From positions 4,030,001 through 4,094,000 of the forward strand of contig NZ_CP135052.1 in assembly GCF_029193595.2 (NCBI RefSeq): a DNA stretch of 64,000 nt. Reading direction: 5' to 3'. Shown here one piece after another: positions 54,754 through 62,257 of the stretch (the first letter of the stretch is position 1; the number at the start of each line of letters is the position of its first letter). Below the pieces are notes generated by a model, which was not told where the DNA came from, did no database searches, and worked only from the letters and a program-made list of their open reading frames with translations. This DNA comes from Providencia hangzhouensis. Lineage in GTDB: Bacteria; Pseudomonadota; Gammaproteobacteria; Enterobacterales; Enterobacteriaceae. The position numbers were made by a program, and so were the translations under genes.

Positions 54754-56519
54754 TGACCGTTGAGAAACTGATTACCGACCATATCGATATTTGGTCTTCC
54801 GCGCTGCAAACTCGCTCCACCGCAGGACGTGGCAGTAGCGGTAAAATTGATCTTTATGGTATTAAGAAACTGCGTGAGCTGATCTTAGAACTCGCCGTGC
54901 GTGGCAAATTAGTACCGCAAGACCCAAATGATGAACCTGCTTCTGAGTTACTAAAACGTATTGAGAAAGAAAGAGAGGGATTAGTTAAGAGTCGGAAAAT
55001 TAGGAAATCTAAAGTACTTGGGCCAGTTGATACCTCAGAATTACCATTTGAATTACCGCGTGGCTGGGAGTGGTGCTATTTAAATGATGTTGGAAATTGG
55101 GGGGCTGGAGCTACTCCAAATCGCTCTAATTCAAAATATTATGATGGAAATATTCCATGGTTTAAATCAGGTGAACTCTCCTCTGATTTTATTTCAGAGT
55201 CTGAGGAGAAAGTGACAGAACTGGCATTAAAAGAGTGTTCACTCAGAGATAATAAAGTGGGAGATGTTTTAATTGCAATGTATGGCGCAACAATTGGAAA
55301 AACATCGATATTAAATGTCCGCGGTACAACTAATCAAGCTGTATGTGCTTGCACTCCATATAGCGGAATCTCAAATGTTTATCTATTAACTTTATTAAAA
55401 GCATACAAACGAATATTTATAGGTATGGGAGCTGGTGGGGCTCAACCAAATATATCAAGGGAAAAACTTATTGCTACAGTGATTGCACTGCCACCTAACG
55501 CTGAACAGAATAGAATTGTCTATAAGGTTAACGAGCTCATGTCACTCTGTGATCAACTAGAGCAACAATCGCTAACCAGCCTTGATGCCCATCAACAGCT
55601 CGTTGAAACCCTGTTAGCGACGCTTACTGATAGCCAAAACGAAAAAGAACTCGCTGAAAACTGGTCACGAATCAATCAGCATTTCGACACGCTGTTTACC
55701 ACCGAAGCGAGCATCGATGCACTAAAGCAAACCATTTTGCAATTAGCAGTGATGGGTAAACTGGTTCCACAAGATCCTAACGACGAACCAGCTTCTGAAC
55801 TGCTTAAACGTATTGAACAAGAAAAAGCGCAGATGGTGAAAAACGGTAAAATTAAAAAACAAAAACCATTACCACCGATTAGTGATGAAGAAAAACCTTT
55901 TGAGTTACCGCAAGGGTGGGAATGGTGTCGCTTAGGAAATCTAGCCCATAATTCAGAAGCTGGCTGGAGCCCTCAATGCGAGGTTTCACCAAGAGTTGAT
56001 GACAATTGGGGAGTGTTGAAAATTAGTTCCGTCACATGGAGTGAATTCAATCCTAATGAAAATAAAGCTCTTCCAAAACATTTAGAACCTAAAATAGAAT
56101 ATGAAGTCAAAGCAAGGGATTTTTTAATTTCAAGAGCAAATACTGCCGACCTTGTAGCTCGTTCTGTCGTAGTTCCTGACTCTCCACCGAACCATTTAAT
56201 GCTTAGTGATAAAATCATTAGGTTTCAATTCTCTAAATTAGTCGATGCTAACTATATTAATTTAGTCAATAACTCTAAGTATTCTCGAACTTATTACTCT
56301 GAGGTTGCTGGTGGAACGAGCTCTTCTATGAAAAACGTATCAAGAATACAAGTTTCTTCCTTACTGGTTGCCTTACCTTCTTATAACGAACAATTAAATA
56401 TAGTTGAGAAAGTGCGCAATTTGACATTGCTATGTGAACACCTCAAATCTAGACTGCAATCCGCCCAACAAACCCAGTTCCACCTAGCAGATGCGCTCAC
56501 CGACGCAGCATTAAACTAA
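54753..56519 (+). CDS. hsdS: Type I specificity subunit
   Basis: A 588-residue HsdS with the circular two-repeat plan. A conserved block reading GKLVPQDPNDEPASELLKRIE followed by a basic linker and PFELP.GWEWC occurs at about 51-115 and again at about 336-400. Each is followed by a target-recognition domain (about 120-255 and 405-550) and a coiled-coil spacer. The two recognition domains are unrelated to each other, as expected for a bipartite target. Length agrees with EcoAI HsdS (about 589). The middle parts of the recognition domains are clearly more AT-rich than the conserved blocks, as usual for exchanged modules. The target sequence cannot be predicted. Confidence 0.94.
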   Translation: MTVEKLITDHIDIWSSALQTRSTAGRGSSGKIDLYGIKKLRELILELAVRGKLVPQDPNDEPASELLKRIEKEREGLVKSRKIRKSKVLGPVDTSELPFELPRGWEWCYLNDVGNWGAGATPNRSNSKYYDGNIPWFKSGELSSDFISESEEKVTELALKECSLRDNKVGDVLIAMYGATIGKTSILNVRGTTNQAVCACTPYSGISNVYLLTLLKAYKRIFIGMGAGGAQPNISREKLIATVIALPPNAEQNRIVYKVNELMSLCDQLEQQSLTSLDAHQQLVETLLATLTDSQNEKELAENWSRINQHFDTLFTTEASIDALKQTILQLAVMGKLVPQDPNDEPASELLKRIEQEKAQMVKNGKIKKQKPLPPISDEEKPFELPQGWEWCRLGNLAHNSEAGWSPQCEVSPRVDDNWGVLKISSVTWSEFNPNENKALPKHLEPKIEYEVKARDFLISRANTADLVARSVVVPDSPPNHLMLSDKIIRFQFSKLVDANYINLVNNSKYSRTYYSEVAGGTSSSMKNVSRIQVSSLLVALPSYNEQLNIVEKVRNLTLLCEHLKSRLQSAQQTQFHLADALTDAALN

Positions 56520-56529
56520 GGAACAGACG

Positions 56530-56756
56530 ATGCCGATTAATCATGCTATCTGGCGTGTGGGTGATAATCCCCAACCGCTAACGACTAGCAAACTTGCCAG
56601 CGAACAACTACTGGAAAAATGATTTTAAACAACCCAGCCATTCTCTCTGACCAATGGATAATTGAGAACACGTCAAAATTAGAAGTTGCTTTAAGACAGC
56701 CTCTTGTAGAACTTTCTATTCAACTCAAACAAAGTGGCTTAATTACAAGAGGGTGA
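56530..56756 (+). pseudogene. Remnant of a gene downstream of hsdS (possible DUF91-like nuclease)
   Basis: An ATG with GGAACAG ahead of it opens 30 codons beginning MPINHAIWRVGDNPQPL, then stops at TGA (56620). The adjoining frame continues at once as MILNNPAILSDQWII, so one base has been lost in an A-run. After those 15 codons the sequence jumps to an unrelated-looking tail and stops at 56756, so most of the gene is deleted. From memory the first 45 residues resemble the start of a family of about 350-residue PD-(D/E)xK/DUF91-like proteins found beside restriction systems. The decay is seen directly; the identity is moderately sure. Confidence 0.5.
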
Positions 56757-56932
56757 AGAAGAGTAAATCTTAGGTGATAAGGATTTAGACAATTTAGGTT
56801 TTGTTAGTTTATGGGGAAACTAGGGGAATTCACATTTCCCTAATATCGTCCCTGATTTGGCGATCAAATTAACTATCCCTCTGCAATAAGCCAATGAAAA
56901 ATGAAGGCAACCTATTGAATATCATAGATTAT

Positions 56933-56967
56933 AGCCCTATTACCTCAGTAGTGTAATCAGGGCTTTT
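56933..56967 (+). terminator. Intrinsic terminator downstream of the restriction operon
   Basis: AGCCCTATTAC / GTAAT-c-AGGGCT stem with one bulged base and a 9-nt loop, followed by TTTT. Confidence 0.65.
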
Positions 56968-56990
56968 CATGTGTCAGACTGGGTTATCTA
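56959..56990 (+). repeat. Direct repeat, left copy (decayed 3' end of an Icd-like gene)
   Basis: Matches 58997-59028 at 27 of 32 positions, same orientation, and both copies adjoin an AGCCCT/AGGGCT hairpin. Read on the minus strand this copy ends ...LIDNPV-stop (TGA at 56976-56974), against ...LLDNPA-stop in the intact gene at 59012-59281. It is therefore the leftover 3' end of a second copy of that gene. Confidence 0.6.
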
Positions 56991-57046
56991 TTAGGATCCA
57001 TAATCTCATTTATATTTTCATTGAATACTATCAACACTTCTCATAA

Positions 57047-57057
57047 ACTTAACCTAA
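57047..57057 (+). promoter_or_regulatory. Motif shared by toxin and hcp upstream regions, copy 1
   Basis: ACTTAACCTAA, 25 bp before the ATG at 57083. The same 11 bp occurs in inverted orientation (58918-58928) 54 bp before the hcp start, so both outward ends of the convergent module carry it in the same sense relative to their genes. Confidence 0.4.
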
Positions 57058-57082
57058 GCTAAATTTTAGAAAGGGAATTAAC

Positions 57083-57964
57083 ATGGCGTATAAATATGAT
57101 CCCGTATCAAAAACACTCATTGATGCGGACGCGAAATTTAGCTTCGAAGAGGTACCTAACTATGATGAGCTTTATTATCAAGCTAATCTAATAAAGATTA
57201 AAGGTATTCTTAACAATGAAAAAGACGATGATAATGTTGCTGCAGTAGCTACAATTGAAGAAGCAGATTATATTTTAAAGAATATGTCCACCCCGACGCC
57301 TTTCAAAGACCCTAAAGAGGCTTTATTTGGTATTGGTGATTTTATTTCTAATTACTCATCAAATATCTATGAGGCTCATCGTGTTACTAGAATTATCAAT
57401 GAATTTAGAAATATTAATATCCAAGCAACTGAATATGTTGGCCCAAACGGTAATGTTTATATTCGCCTATCTGGGCATGCTGGAGTTAGAGCTTACTTAA
57501 ATGGGACTCGGTATTTAATCAACAATCCTCGCATTCTATACATGGGTGTAGGAACCCAAGGTATGAATAACATATCCGTTGGTGCAACTCGATTCGCAAT
57601 CGTTTTTTCAGCAGCTTACAGAGTAGTAGAATTAATATTCAAAAGTGAATATTCACTAGTGGATTTTTTTGTGAACATCACCATGGATATGGCAAAATTA
57701 GCTATTAGCACACAGATAAGTACTGCCATTGTAGGAGGTTTAACAACCGCAGGATTAATTACAGGAGGAAGCGTTATTGTCATATCCGTGGGGATATTTT
57801 TACTAGGAGCAGCAATCGCTTATGCTCTGTATAAATTAGATGATGAATTCCAAATTAGTGAGAGTATTATTAAAGCCTTAAAAACTCACAGGCCAAGAAA
57901 ACCTGAAACACCTTATCACCCAGACCAATTTTTCTCACAGTGGGGGAGGTTCAGTCGTGGTTAA
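57083..57964 (+). CDS. Candidate Hcp-linked T6SS effector with membrane-inserting carboxy half
   Basis: A 293-residue protein I do not recognise by name. Residues 1-165 are soluble and polar; there is no signal peptide or PAAR/VgrG domain. From about 168 a hydrophobic helix appears (FAIVFSAAYRVVELIF), and 203-251 is a long glycine/alanine-rich hydrophobic hairpin (AIVGGLTTAGLITGG...FLLGAAIAYALY), followed by a basic proline-rich tail. That layout is typical of pore-forming toxins. A small membrane protein gene overlaps its stop by 8 bp, as expected for toxin and immunity genes, and an hcp gene converges on the pair. AAAGGGA precedes the ATG. Toxin function is inference. Confidence 0.6.
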   Translation: MAYKYDPVSKTLIDADAKFSFEEVPNYDELYYQANLIKIKGILNNEKDDDNVAAVATIEEADYILKNMSTPTPFKDPKEALFGIGDFISNYSSNIYEAHRVTRIINEFRNINIQATEYVGPNGNVYIRLSGHAGVRAYLNGTRYLINNPRILYMGVGTQGMNNISVGATRFAIVFSAAYRVVELIFKSEYSLVDFFVNITMDMAKLAISTQISTAIVGGLTTAGLITGGSVIVISVGIFLLGAAIAYALYKLDDEFQISESIIKALKTHRPRKPETPYHPDQFFSQWGRFSRG

Positions 57965-58358
57965 AATAAACCCATTTAAATTGTATTTAATTGCAGCGTT
58001 TCTTTTATTTTTAGCTTTATTTTGTTTCTATAACTCTATCATTTATTATAAAAATTATTTCATGATGAAAGATAGAATTTTATTTTCATTTCAAACTGGT
58101 CTACTTTGTTTTGCAGCACCTTTTATTATTTATTTTTCATACCTATCTTTTACATGTGGATATACAAAAAAACCACAAAAAATGAATAATAAATTAGCCA
58201 GTTTGTTTGCCGGAATCGGGGTAGTGGGTATCATATTTAGCTTTTTCTTTTCCGCCTATGTCAGCATTGATTTAGCATCGAAAGGCTACTACACCTGCTA
58301 CAAGCCATCTATTTTCGCGCCAAATGAATACGTTATATCAAAAGAGATGTGTAAGTAA
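57957..58358 (+). CDS. Small inner-membrane protein, DUF1240-like; candidate immunity protein
   Basis: A 133-residue protein starting at a GTG with a very strong ribosome site (GGGGGAGG), overlapping the preceding gene by 8 bp. It has three hydrophobic segments (about 8-28, 43-65, 83-105) and a carboxy end GYYTCYKPSIFAPNEYVISKEMCK. The paired cysteines and the PNEYV pattern recall the DUF1240 family seen in Proteus, Photorhabdus and Yersinia. Membrane location, size and tight coupling to a putative membrane-active toxin suggest it protects the producer's inner membrane. The strong translation signal, stronger than that of the toxin gene, fits an antidote. Confidence 0.65.
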   Translation: MVKINPFKLYLIAAFLLFLALFCFYNSIIYYKNYFMMKDRILFSFQTGLLCFAAPFIIYFSYLSFTCGYTKKPQKMNNKLASLFAGIGVVGIIFSFFFSAYVSIDLASKGYYTCYKPSIFAPNEYVISKEMCK

Positions 58359-58383
58359 TATTCATCTCTTTTGATACTAAAAA

Positions 58384-58863
58384 CTACTTAACCATCTCAC
58401 TATTAATACTGTAGCTTGATGTGTTCGCCATTAAATGACTTCTTGATATAGATTCGTATTTCATTTGAACCCGTTGATATGGCATGGATTCATTATCTTT
58501 TATTGAATCAGGAAATATGTCGGAAATCTCAATCAAGGAAACACCAGTAAGTTTGATTTCATAATATCTTTCAAGTTGACCAGCTTGACTTGTTCGGTAA
58601 AACATAAATTTTGCTTCTAGCACTTCGTTACTATCCAAAGCCACCGAAAGTAAAGGAGATGATTTATCAATCGGCTTAGTAAATACGACGGGTTTATATG
58701 AAGCATTCTGCTCGCGAAAAGAACCGCTATTTAGGCCTATTACTTGAATTTCGTCTTCATGGCCTATCTGATAGCGATTACCGATTGAATCCTGAGATGA
58801 GCACCCTGCCGAAATCAAACCTTGGCTTTTACCTTTTAACACTAAATACGTCGGATATGCCAT
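58384..58863 (-). CDS. hcp: Hcp-family type VI secretion tube protein
   Basis: A 159-residue Hcp of the enterobacterial 'MxxPxYLxLKGKxQGxISAGCSSxDSIGNRYQ' type: TYLVLKGKSQGLISAGCSSQDS, HEDEIQVIG, the KPVVFTKPIDKSSPLL strand and the FYRTSQAGQLERYYEIKLTGVSL core are all present. CAGGAGAGAG precedes the ATG. Hcp forms hexameric rings that make the inner tube and carry small effectors in their lumen. No other T6SS genes are in the window, so this is an orphan hcp that would work with a core apparatus elsewhere. It converges on the toxin/immunity pair with a 25-bp gap between stops. Confidence 0.9.
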   Translation of the reverse strand: MAYPTYLVLKGKSQGLISAGCSSQDSIGNRYQIGHEDEIQVIGLNSGSFREQNASYKPVVFTKPIDKSSPLLSVALDSNEVLEAKFMFYRTSQAGQLERYYEIKLTGVSLIEISDIFPDSIKDNESMPYQRVQMKYESISRSHLMANTSSYSINSEMVK

Positions 58864-58917
58864 ACTCTCTCCTGTAATCGTTGGCCTTTAACTATTCATT
58901 GTTCATATTACCTGAAT

Positions 58918-58928
58918 TTAGGTTAAGT
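58918..58928 (-). promoter_or_regulatory. Motif shared by toxin and hcp upstream regions, copy 2
   Basis: Minus strand ACTTAACCTAA, identical to 57047-57057, placed 54 bp upstream of the hcp ATG. Confidence 0.4.
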
Positions 58929-58986
58929 ACACCAATTTAATTCACGTTTAAAGGCTGAATCAAGAATGGTAAGAGTGAAAACCTAC

Positions 58987-59002
58987 AGCCCTTTGTAGGG
59001 CT
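58987..59002 (-). terminator. Hairpin after the Icd-like gene
   Basis: AGCCCT / AGGGCT stem with a TTGT loop, 10 bp past the stop of the leftward gene at 59012, with a short T stretch beyond on the minus strand. Confidence 0.45.
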
Positions 59003-59028
59003 TGGCATATGTCAGGCAGGGTTATCTA
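58997..59028 (+). repeat. Direct repeat, right copy
   Basis: 27 of 32 positions match the left copy at 56959-56990. It covers the last five codons and stop of the Icd-like gene and part of its hairpin. The two copies bracket the toxin/immunity/hcp module. Confidence 0.6.
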
Positions 59029-59281
59029 AGAGCAGAGACATTTTGTGGCTGTACGCGTTGCTGGAGGCAGGGAAAGCCATAAAATCTAGCTCTAAAGGCT
59101 CATCTACCGCGATTAAACAGCCTAAGATAAAGCTCTCCGCTATCGCCATGCGTTTGGGCTTTAAAACCTCTATTTGCTTAACGTTGAGTGGCATTGAGGG
59201 GGCACCTATAACAATCGAATTGAAGTGCCCCTTATTTGGCCCCTTTTGGGGATGGGCACAAGAGACGTTATAAGATGCCAC
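59012..59281 (-). CDS. Icd/Ash-like small phage-type protein (tentative)
   Basis: An 89-residue frame from a GTG at 59281. The segment CAHPQKGPNKGHFNSIVIGAP resembles the HPQKG...-type opening of phage 'host cell division inhibitor Icd-like' or Ash-like proteins that are scattered in many copies in Proteus and Providencia genomes. No good ribosome site is visible and an opposite-strand frame of similar length exists, so the call is weak. The existence of a decayed second copy of its 3' end 2 kb away supports it being a mobile, repeated gene. It carries no known catalytic motif. Confidence 0.35.
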   Translation of the reverse strand: MASYNVSCAHPQKGPNKGHFNSIVIGAPSMPLNVKQIEVLKPKRMAIAESFILGCLIAVDEPLELDFMAFPASSNAYSHKMSLLLDNPA

Positions 59282-59360
59282 TGGATAAAGTTGTCATTAA
59301 TTTTTTTTAGATATTTTTTATTTTATGGATGATTTGAGACGTTAGCATACGTCAAGATAG

Positions 59361-59379
59361 TGCGAAGGCCGGACTCGAA
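59361..59379 (-). other. tRNA-Leu (leuX-type) 3'-end fragment: attachment-site repeat
   Basis: The minus strand reads TTCGAGTCCGGCCTTCG followed by CAC. The first 17 bp equal the T-arm to acceptor end of enterobacterial leuX tRNA as I recall it. No rest of a tRNA is present here, so this is the duplicated 3' end left when an element integrates into the gene. The intact tRNA would lie to the right, beyond the window, with the island between. Confidence 0.65.
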
Positions 59380-59497
59380 TTTAACACCCAATATACTAAT
59401 ATAAAAGTGGTTTATAATCATGAATAATTAGTTATACCCGCACATGTACCCTCAAGTTAAAATCCGTATAAAAAATAGACATCGCGAGTGGGTATAT

Positions 59498-59526
59498 AGC
59501 CATACCAGTAGAACACTGGTATGGCT
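59498..59526. terminator. Perfect 12-bp hairpin after the Mrr-type gene
   Basis: AGCCATACCAGT / ACTGGTATGGCT with a 5-nt loop, 14 bp past the mrr stop; no T-run. Confidence 0.55.
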
Positions 59527-59539
59527 GTCGAAGCAAGAC

Positions 59540-60547
59540 TCAGGCAGGCAGAAACGTTTTCTTCAGAGGCACCAAAAGTTTAGTCTCAATATCAACTTGT
59601 TCGTAGTTCTCAATAAGCGCACGGACGAGATCATCAAGTGTCCAGAGCGTCAGTGGTATTGTCGAACGGTCGGCTTCATATCGAGCATCTTTCGTAAAAC
59701 CCCCTGTACTAACATAAAGCCCGCGATCGTCTTTATGGCGACCGCCGATAAAGCTGCGTATCTGTTGGCTTCCCATCTGTTCCCTACGGTGCTTTACTTC
59801 AACGATGATACGCGGATTTTCAAAACCGAACCCATCAGGTGAAGCAATGATGTCTTTACCCCGATCTGCTCCCGCAGGTGAGACCTGCGTTTTATAGCCC
59901 ATACTGCGTAAAACTCCGGCAACAAGATTTTGCATCTCATCCCAGTCAAGAGAGTTGATACGATCTTTGATACCCTCAAACGCTAGCATTTCCATATCGC
60001 GAAGCGGATCAGAAACAACCTCATCTTCATCCATCGCAATTGGATTCTGAGTAATTACATCTGCAGTGGGTTTCTTATCCTGCAAAAGCTCTTCTAGTGC
60101 ATATTCTGGAAGCTGGAAAACCGTCAGCGTAGAACCCAATGTGTTTTTGGTAGCAACAGACAGTCTATCGCGTTCGATTTCTTGAGTATTCCATTTAACC
60201 TGCCGAGCGATACCCATCCCCTCTTCCACCCATTCAGGATGATACTGGAAGTCTGAAGTAACTTTGCCTAGCAAATAAGTACGGTTGGCTGGCGAATAAG
60301 TAATAACCCAATCACCCTTTTGGATCTCATTCACAAAACGCCAGACCTGCGATGCACCAGAACGGGCTGTTCCCAGCTTTGTTAAGGGATCTGCCTCCTG
60401 GTATAAGGCGAGTAACTGGGCTCGGGACAGGCCGGGTTTGACTAATGGAGCCAGCTGAGACCAACCGATGCCTACAATTTGCTTATCGCGAAAATCGTCA
60501 TAGAGCTTGCCGCCGTCACCGCGGATCATCCACATTCTATTGCCCAT
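59540..60547 (-). CDS. Mrr-type restriction endonuclease with amino-terminal reader-like domain
   Basis: A 335-residue protein. Residues about 1-150 form a domain opening MWMIRGDGGKLYDDFRDKQIVGIGW, as in proteins with EVE/PUA-like modified-base reader domains. Residues about 195-320 form an Mrr catalytic domain: GADRGKDIIAS with D232, and IIVEVKHR with E250 and K252, the intact PD-(D/E)xK set, plus QQIRSF and the YVSTGGFTKDA strand. The most likely role is restriction of modified foreign DNA. GGGACGGGT precedes the ATG. It is the last gene of the island before the attachment repeat, a common place for swapped defence genes. Confidence 0.85.
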   Translation of the reverse strand: MGNRMWMIRGDGGKLYDDFRDKQIVGIGWSQLAPLVKPGLSRAQLLALYQEADPLTKLGTARSGASQVWRFVNEIQKGDWVITYSPANRTYLLGKVTSDFQYHPEWVEEGMGIARQVKWNTQEIERDRLSVATKNTLGSTLTVFQLPEYALEELLQDKKPTADVITQNPIAMDEDEVVSDPLRDMEMLAFEGIKDRINSLDWDEMQNLVAGVLRSMGYKTQVSPAGADRGKDIIASPDGFGFENPRIIVEVKHRREQMGSQQIRSFIGGRHKDDRGLYVSTGGFTKDARYEADRSTIPLTLWTLDDLVRALIENYEQVDIETKLLVPLKKTFLPA

Positions 60548-60623
60548 ACCCGTCCCTTCATTAGGAAAAGAAATTAAGCTGGATCATAAGCTTGTTCGCC
60601 GTAGGTGTCAAAACTCTCCAAAA

Positions 60624-61454
60624 CTACTTCGCTAACATTCCTGGGTAGTGTTTAGCGATAATATCATTCATCCTCTCGACCAAATCCAGGCGCTTGAAAG
60701 TCAAGTGCGCAGTGCCCTTCTGAAAGTAGCGAATACGGAAGAACTCATCTTCATAAACATCCTTATCCGGGTTATCTCGAATATGCTCCATCAACCGAGT
60801 AGTTATATCGCTACGGTTGTCAGGTATTGATTTACCACTCAGTAAAAACAGCATTCGCTCCAAGTCAGCCAACTGATCCCTCCGCCAACCCCAGTTCAGA
60901 CTAAATCCCCAGCGATTGTGGCTCACCAGATTATTGATGATGATCTTCTTACCAAAGCTGCAGGGACTATTGGTTTTATAATCCCACGACAGGCCTTTGA
61001 AGATGTTAATGATCCCGCGCTCAAATACTTCCATTTTGTTCAGATGTAACTGTTCAAAAGTACTGAGAATATTCGCCTCACTGATAGCAGGAAGATCGCC
61101 CTCCTTCAAGTTCTTATGCCACTGGTCGCGAGCCTGCGCATCCATTAAGGCCATCATGCCGGACTTCAGCATCAGATCGCGCCAGATACTACTGTCGATA
61201 TTGCGGGTGACGGCAGGCATCGCTTTATTTGCCTTCTCAGTCAGCCAACTATCGTAGCGGTGCCCTAGCTTCATCGCCCAGTCTTGCGCTGTACCACCGC
61301 CAATTTCTGAGGTTAACCGTGAAATGGCATCAAGCTGTTCAATGAGTTGTTCTATCTGTTTTAGTGCGGAATCGCGTCCAGTGACTACACGTTCGATACT
61401 AGTCGAAAGAATGAGCTCATTGTGTTCAGTCAACACGTCGGGTTCTGTTTGCAT
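60624..61454 (-). CDS. DUF4942-family protein
   Basis: The ATG at 61454 opens MQTEPDVLTEHNELI, the usual style of start for this family; an upstream frame start at 61511 adds 19 residues of poor character. The 276-residue product has a helical amino part (about 15-75), the WRDLMLKSGMMALMDAQARDQW segment, a basic middle and carboxy FRIRYFQKGTAHLTFKRLDLVERMN. DUF4942 genes are nearly always next to cbtA/yeeU on enterobacterial islands; function unknown. The KGTAHLxF element resembles a conserved active-site-like strand in DNA methyltransferase-associated proteins, but I cannot assign activity. Confidence 0.82.
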   Translation of the reverse strand: MQTEPDVLTEHNELILSTSIERVVTGRDSALKQIEQLIEQLDAISRLTSEIGGGTAQDWAMKLGHRYDSWLTEKANKAMPAVTRNIDSSIWRDLMLKSGMMALMDAQARDQWHKNLKEGDLPAISEANILSTFEQLHLNKMEVFERGIINIFKGLSWDYKTNSPCSFGKKIIINNLVSHNRWGFSLNWGWRRDQLADLERMLFLLSGKSIPDNRSDITTRLMEHIRDNPDKDVYEDEFFRIRYFQKGTAHLTFKRLDLVERMNDIIAKHYPGMLAK

Positions 61455-61567
61455 CGTTAATCGTCCATAAAAGCAAACACGCCTGCCGGGAGTGGCAGGC
61501 GCATTATGCAATGAATAAAAAAGTTGGGAAGTTCAAAGGTAAAAATCAGGAACGAAGCTCGAAGAAT

Positions 61568-61888
61568 TCAAGTATTTATTAATCCGGTAGCTCGCCTGGC
61601 TCTAAGGATATCGGTGGAGGTCAGGAACGGCGCCTGCTCCAGCCAAGTGAATCCCTTATGGTCAGTACGCACCAGTTCATAACGTTCCACCAGGAAATTC
61701 ACCGCATCAGCTAGATTTATTCCCGCCTCGATATGTTCTTCGATAGTCGCGTCGTCCTGGAATGGGGTGTCGTTAAGGGTCAGACCGTAATGATGCTCCA
61801 GCAGATACGTTAACAGTTGCTGCCACACCTGCACAGACGACAGACGTGACGAAACTGGCACCATGGCCGGTCCAGATGAAATGTGCAT
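61568..61888 (-). CDS. CbtA/YpjF-family toxin of a type IV toxin-antitoxin system
   Basis: A 106-residue member of the CbtA/YkfI/YpjF family, shown by [48 protein letters not shown] and carboxy [10 protein letters not shown]. Known members inhibit MreB and FtsZ polymerisation. The cognate antitoxin gene is 33 bp upstream on the same strand. The amino acids flanking the core match YpjF more than CbtA. The start could also be the ATG of AMVPVSS a few codons in. Confidence 0.9.
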   Translation of the reverse strand: MHISSGPAMVPVSSRLSSVQVWQQLLTYLLEHHYGLTLNDTPFQDDATIEEHIEAGINLADAVNFLVERYELVRTDHKGFTWLEQAPFLTSTDILRARRATGLINT

Positions 61889-61921
61889 AATTTGGGTCCT
61901 GATAAAAGAAGAGAGAAGGCA

Positions 61922-62245
61922 TTAATGGGCGGGGTAAACAGTGAGGTAAACGTAGCCGCAGCTACTAAGGGTATCAGCTATACAAGTTAAACCTGTAAGC
62001 TGAATGGTCATCTGATGTTGCTGCTGTGGATTTAACTCACCGGAACGCAACATATTTTCTAACTGATCTATAAACAGTGGGAAAGCATTTTCCAGGCTTT
62101 GTAGCTGCTCTGGGCTAAAGCTTCCCGTAAAACCAGCCCTGTCAGCCAGGTAATGCAGCCGGTTGCCTTCCTGGACTAATCTTGCGCCAAATCGTGGGGT
62201 GATATCGCTTTGTAGCCCCCATTCATGGGATAGTGTGAATGGCAT
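61922..62245 (-). CDS. YeeU/YfjZ-family antitoxin
   Basis: A 107-residue YeeU-family protein (EWGLQSDITPRFGARLVQEGNRLHYLADRAGFTGSF, ending CGYVYLTVYP). YeeU-type antitoxins do not bind the toxin but stabilise MreB and FtsZ filaments. It sits directly downstream of radC with a 12-bp gap. The small YeeT/DUF987 gene that usually lies between radC and yeeU is absent. Confidence 0.9.
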   Translation of the reverse strand: MPFTLSHEWGLQSDITPRFGARLVQEGNRLHYLADRAGFTGSFSPEQLQSLENAFPLFIDQLENMLRSGELNPQQQHQMTIQLTGLTCIADTLSSCGYVYLTVYPAH

Positions 62246-62257
62246 GAAAACCTCCGT

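Larger units (their letters stand above)
56757..57082. other. Gap between restriction operon and toxin module
   Basis: Contains the terminator at 56933-56967, the left copy of a 32-bp direct repeat (56959-56990) and a shared promoter-region motif (57047-57057). No complete gene. Confidence 0.5.

Noticed and set aside
59043..59273. 76-codon rightward open frame
   Set aside because: It lies opposite the Icd-like frame; the leftward reading has family-like motifs and a duplicated 3' end, though neither is certain.
59444..59842. 132-codon rightward open frame
   Set aside because: It runs antisense to the Mrr-type nuclease gene, whose catalytic motifs are clear.
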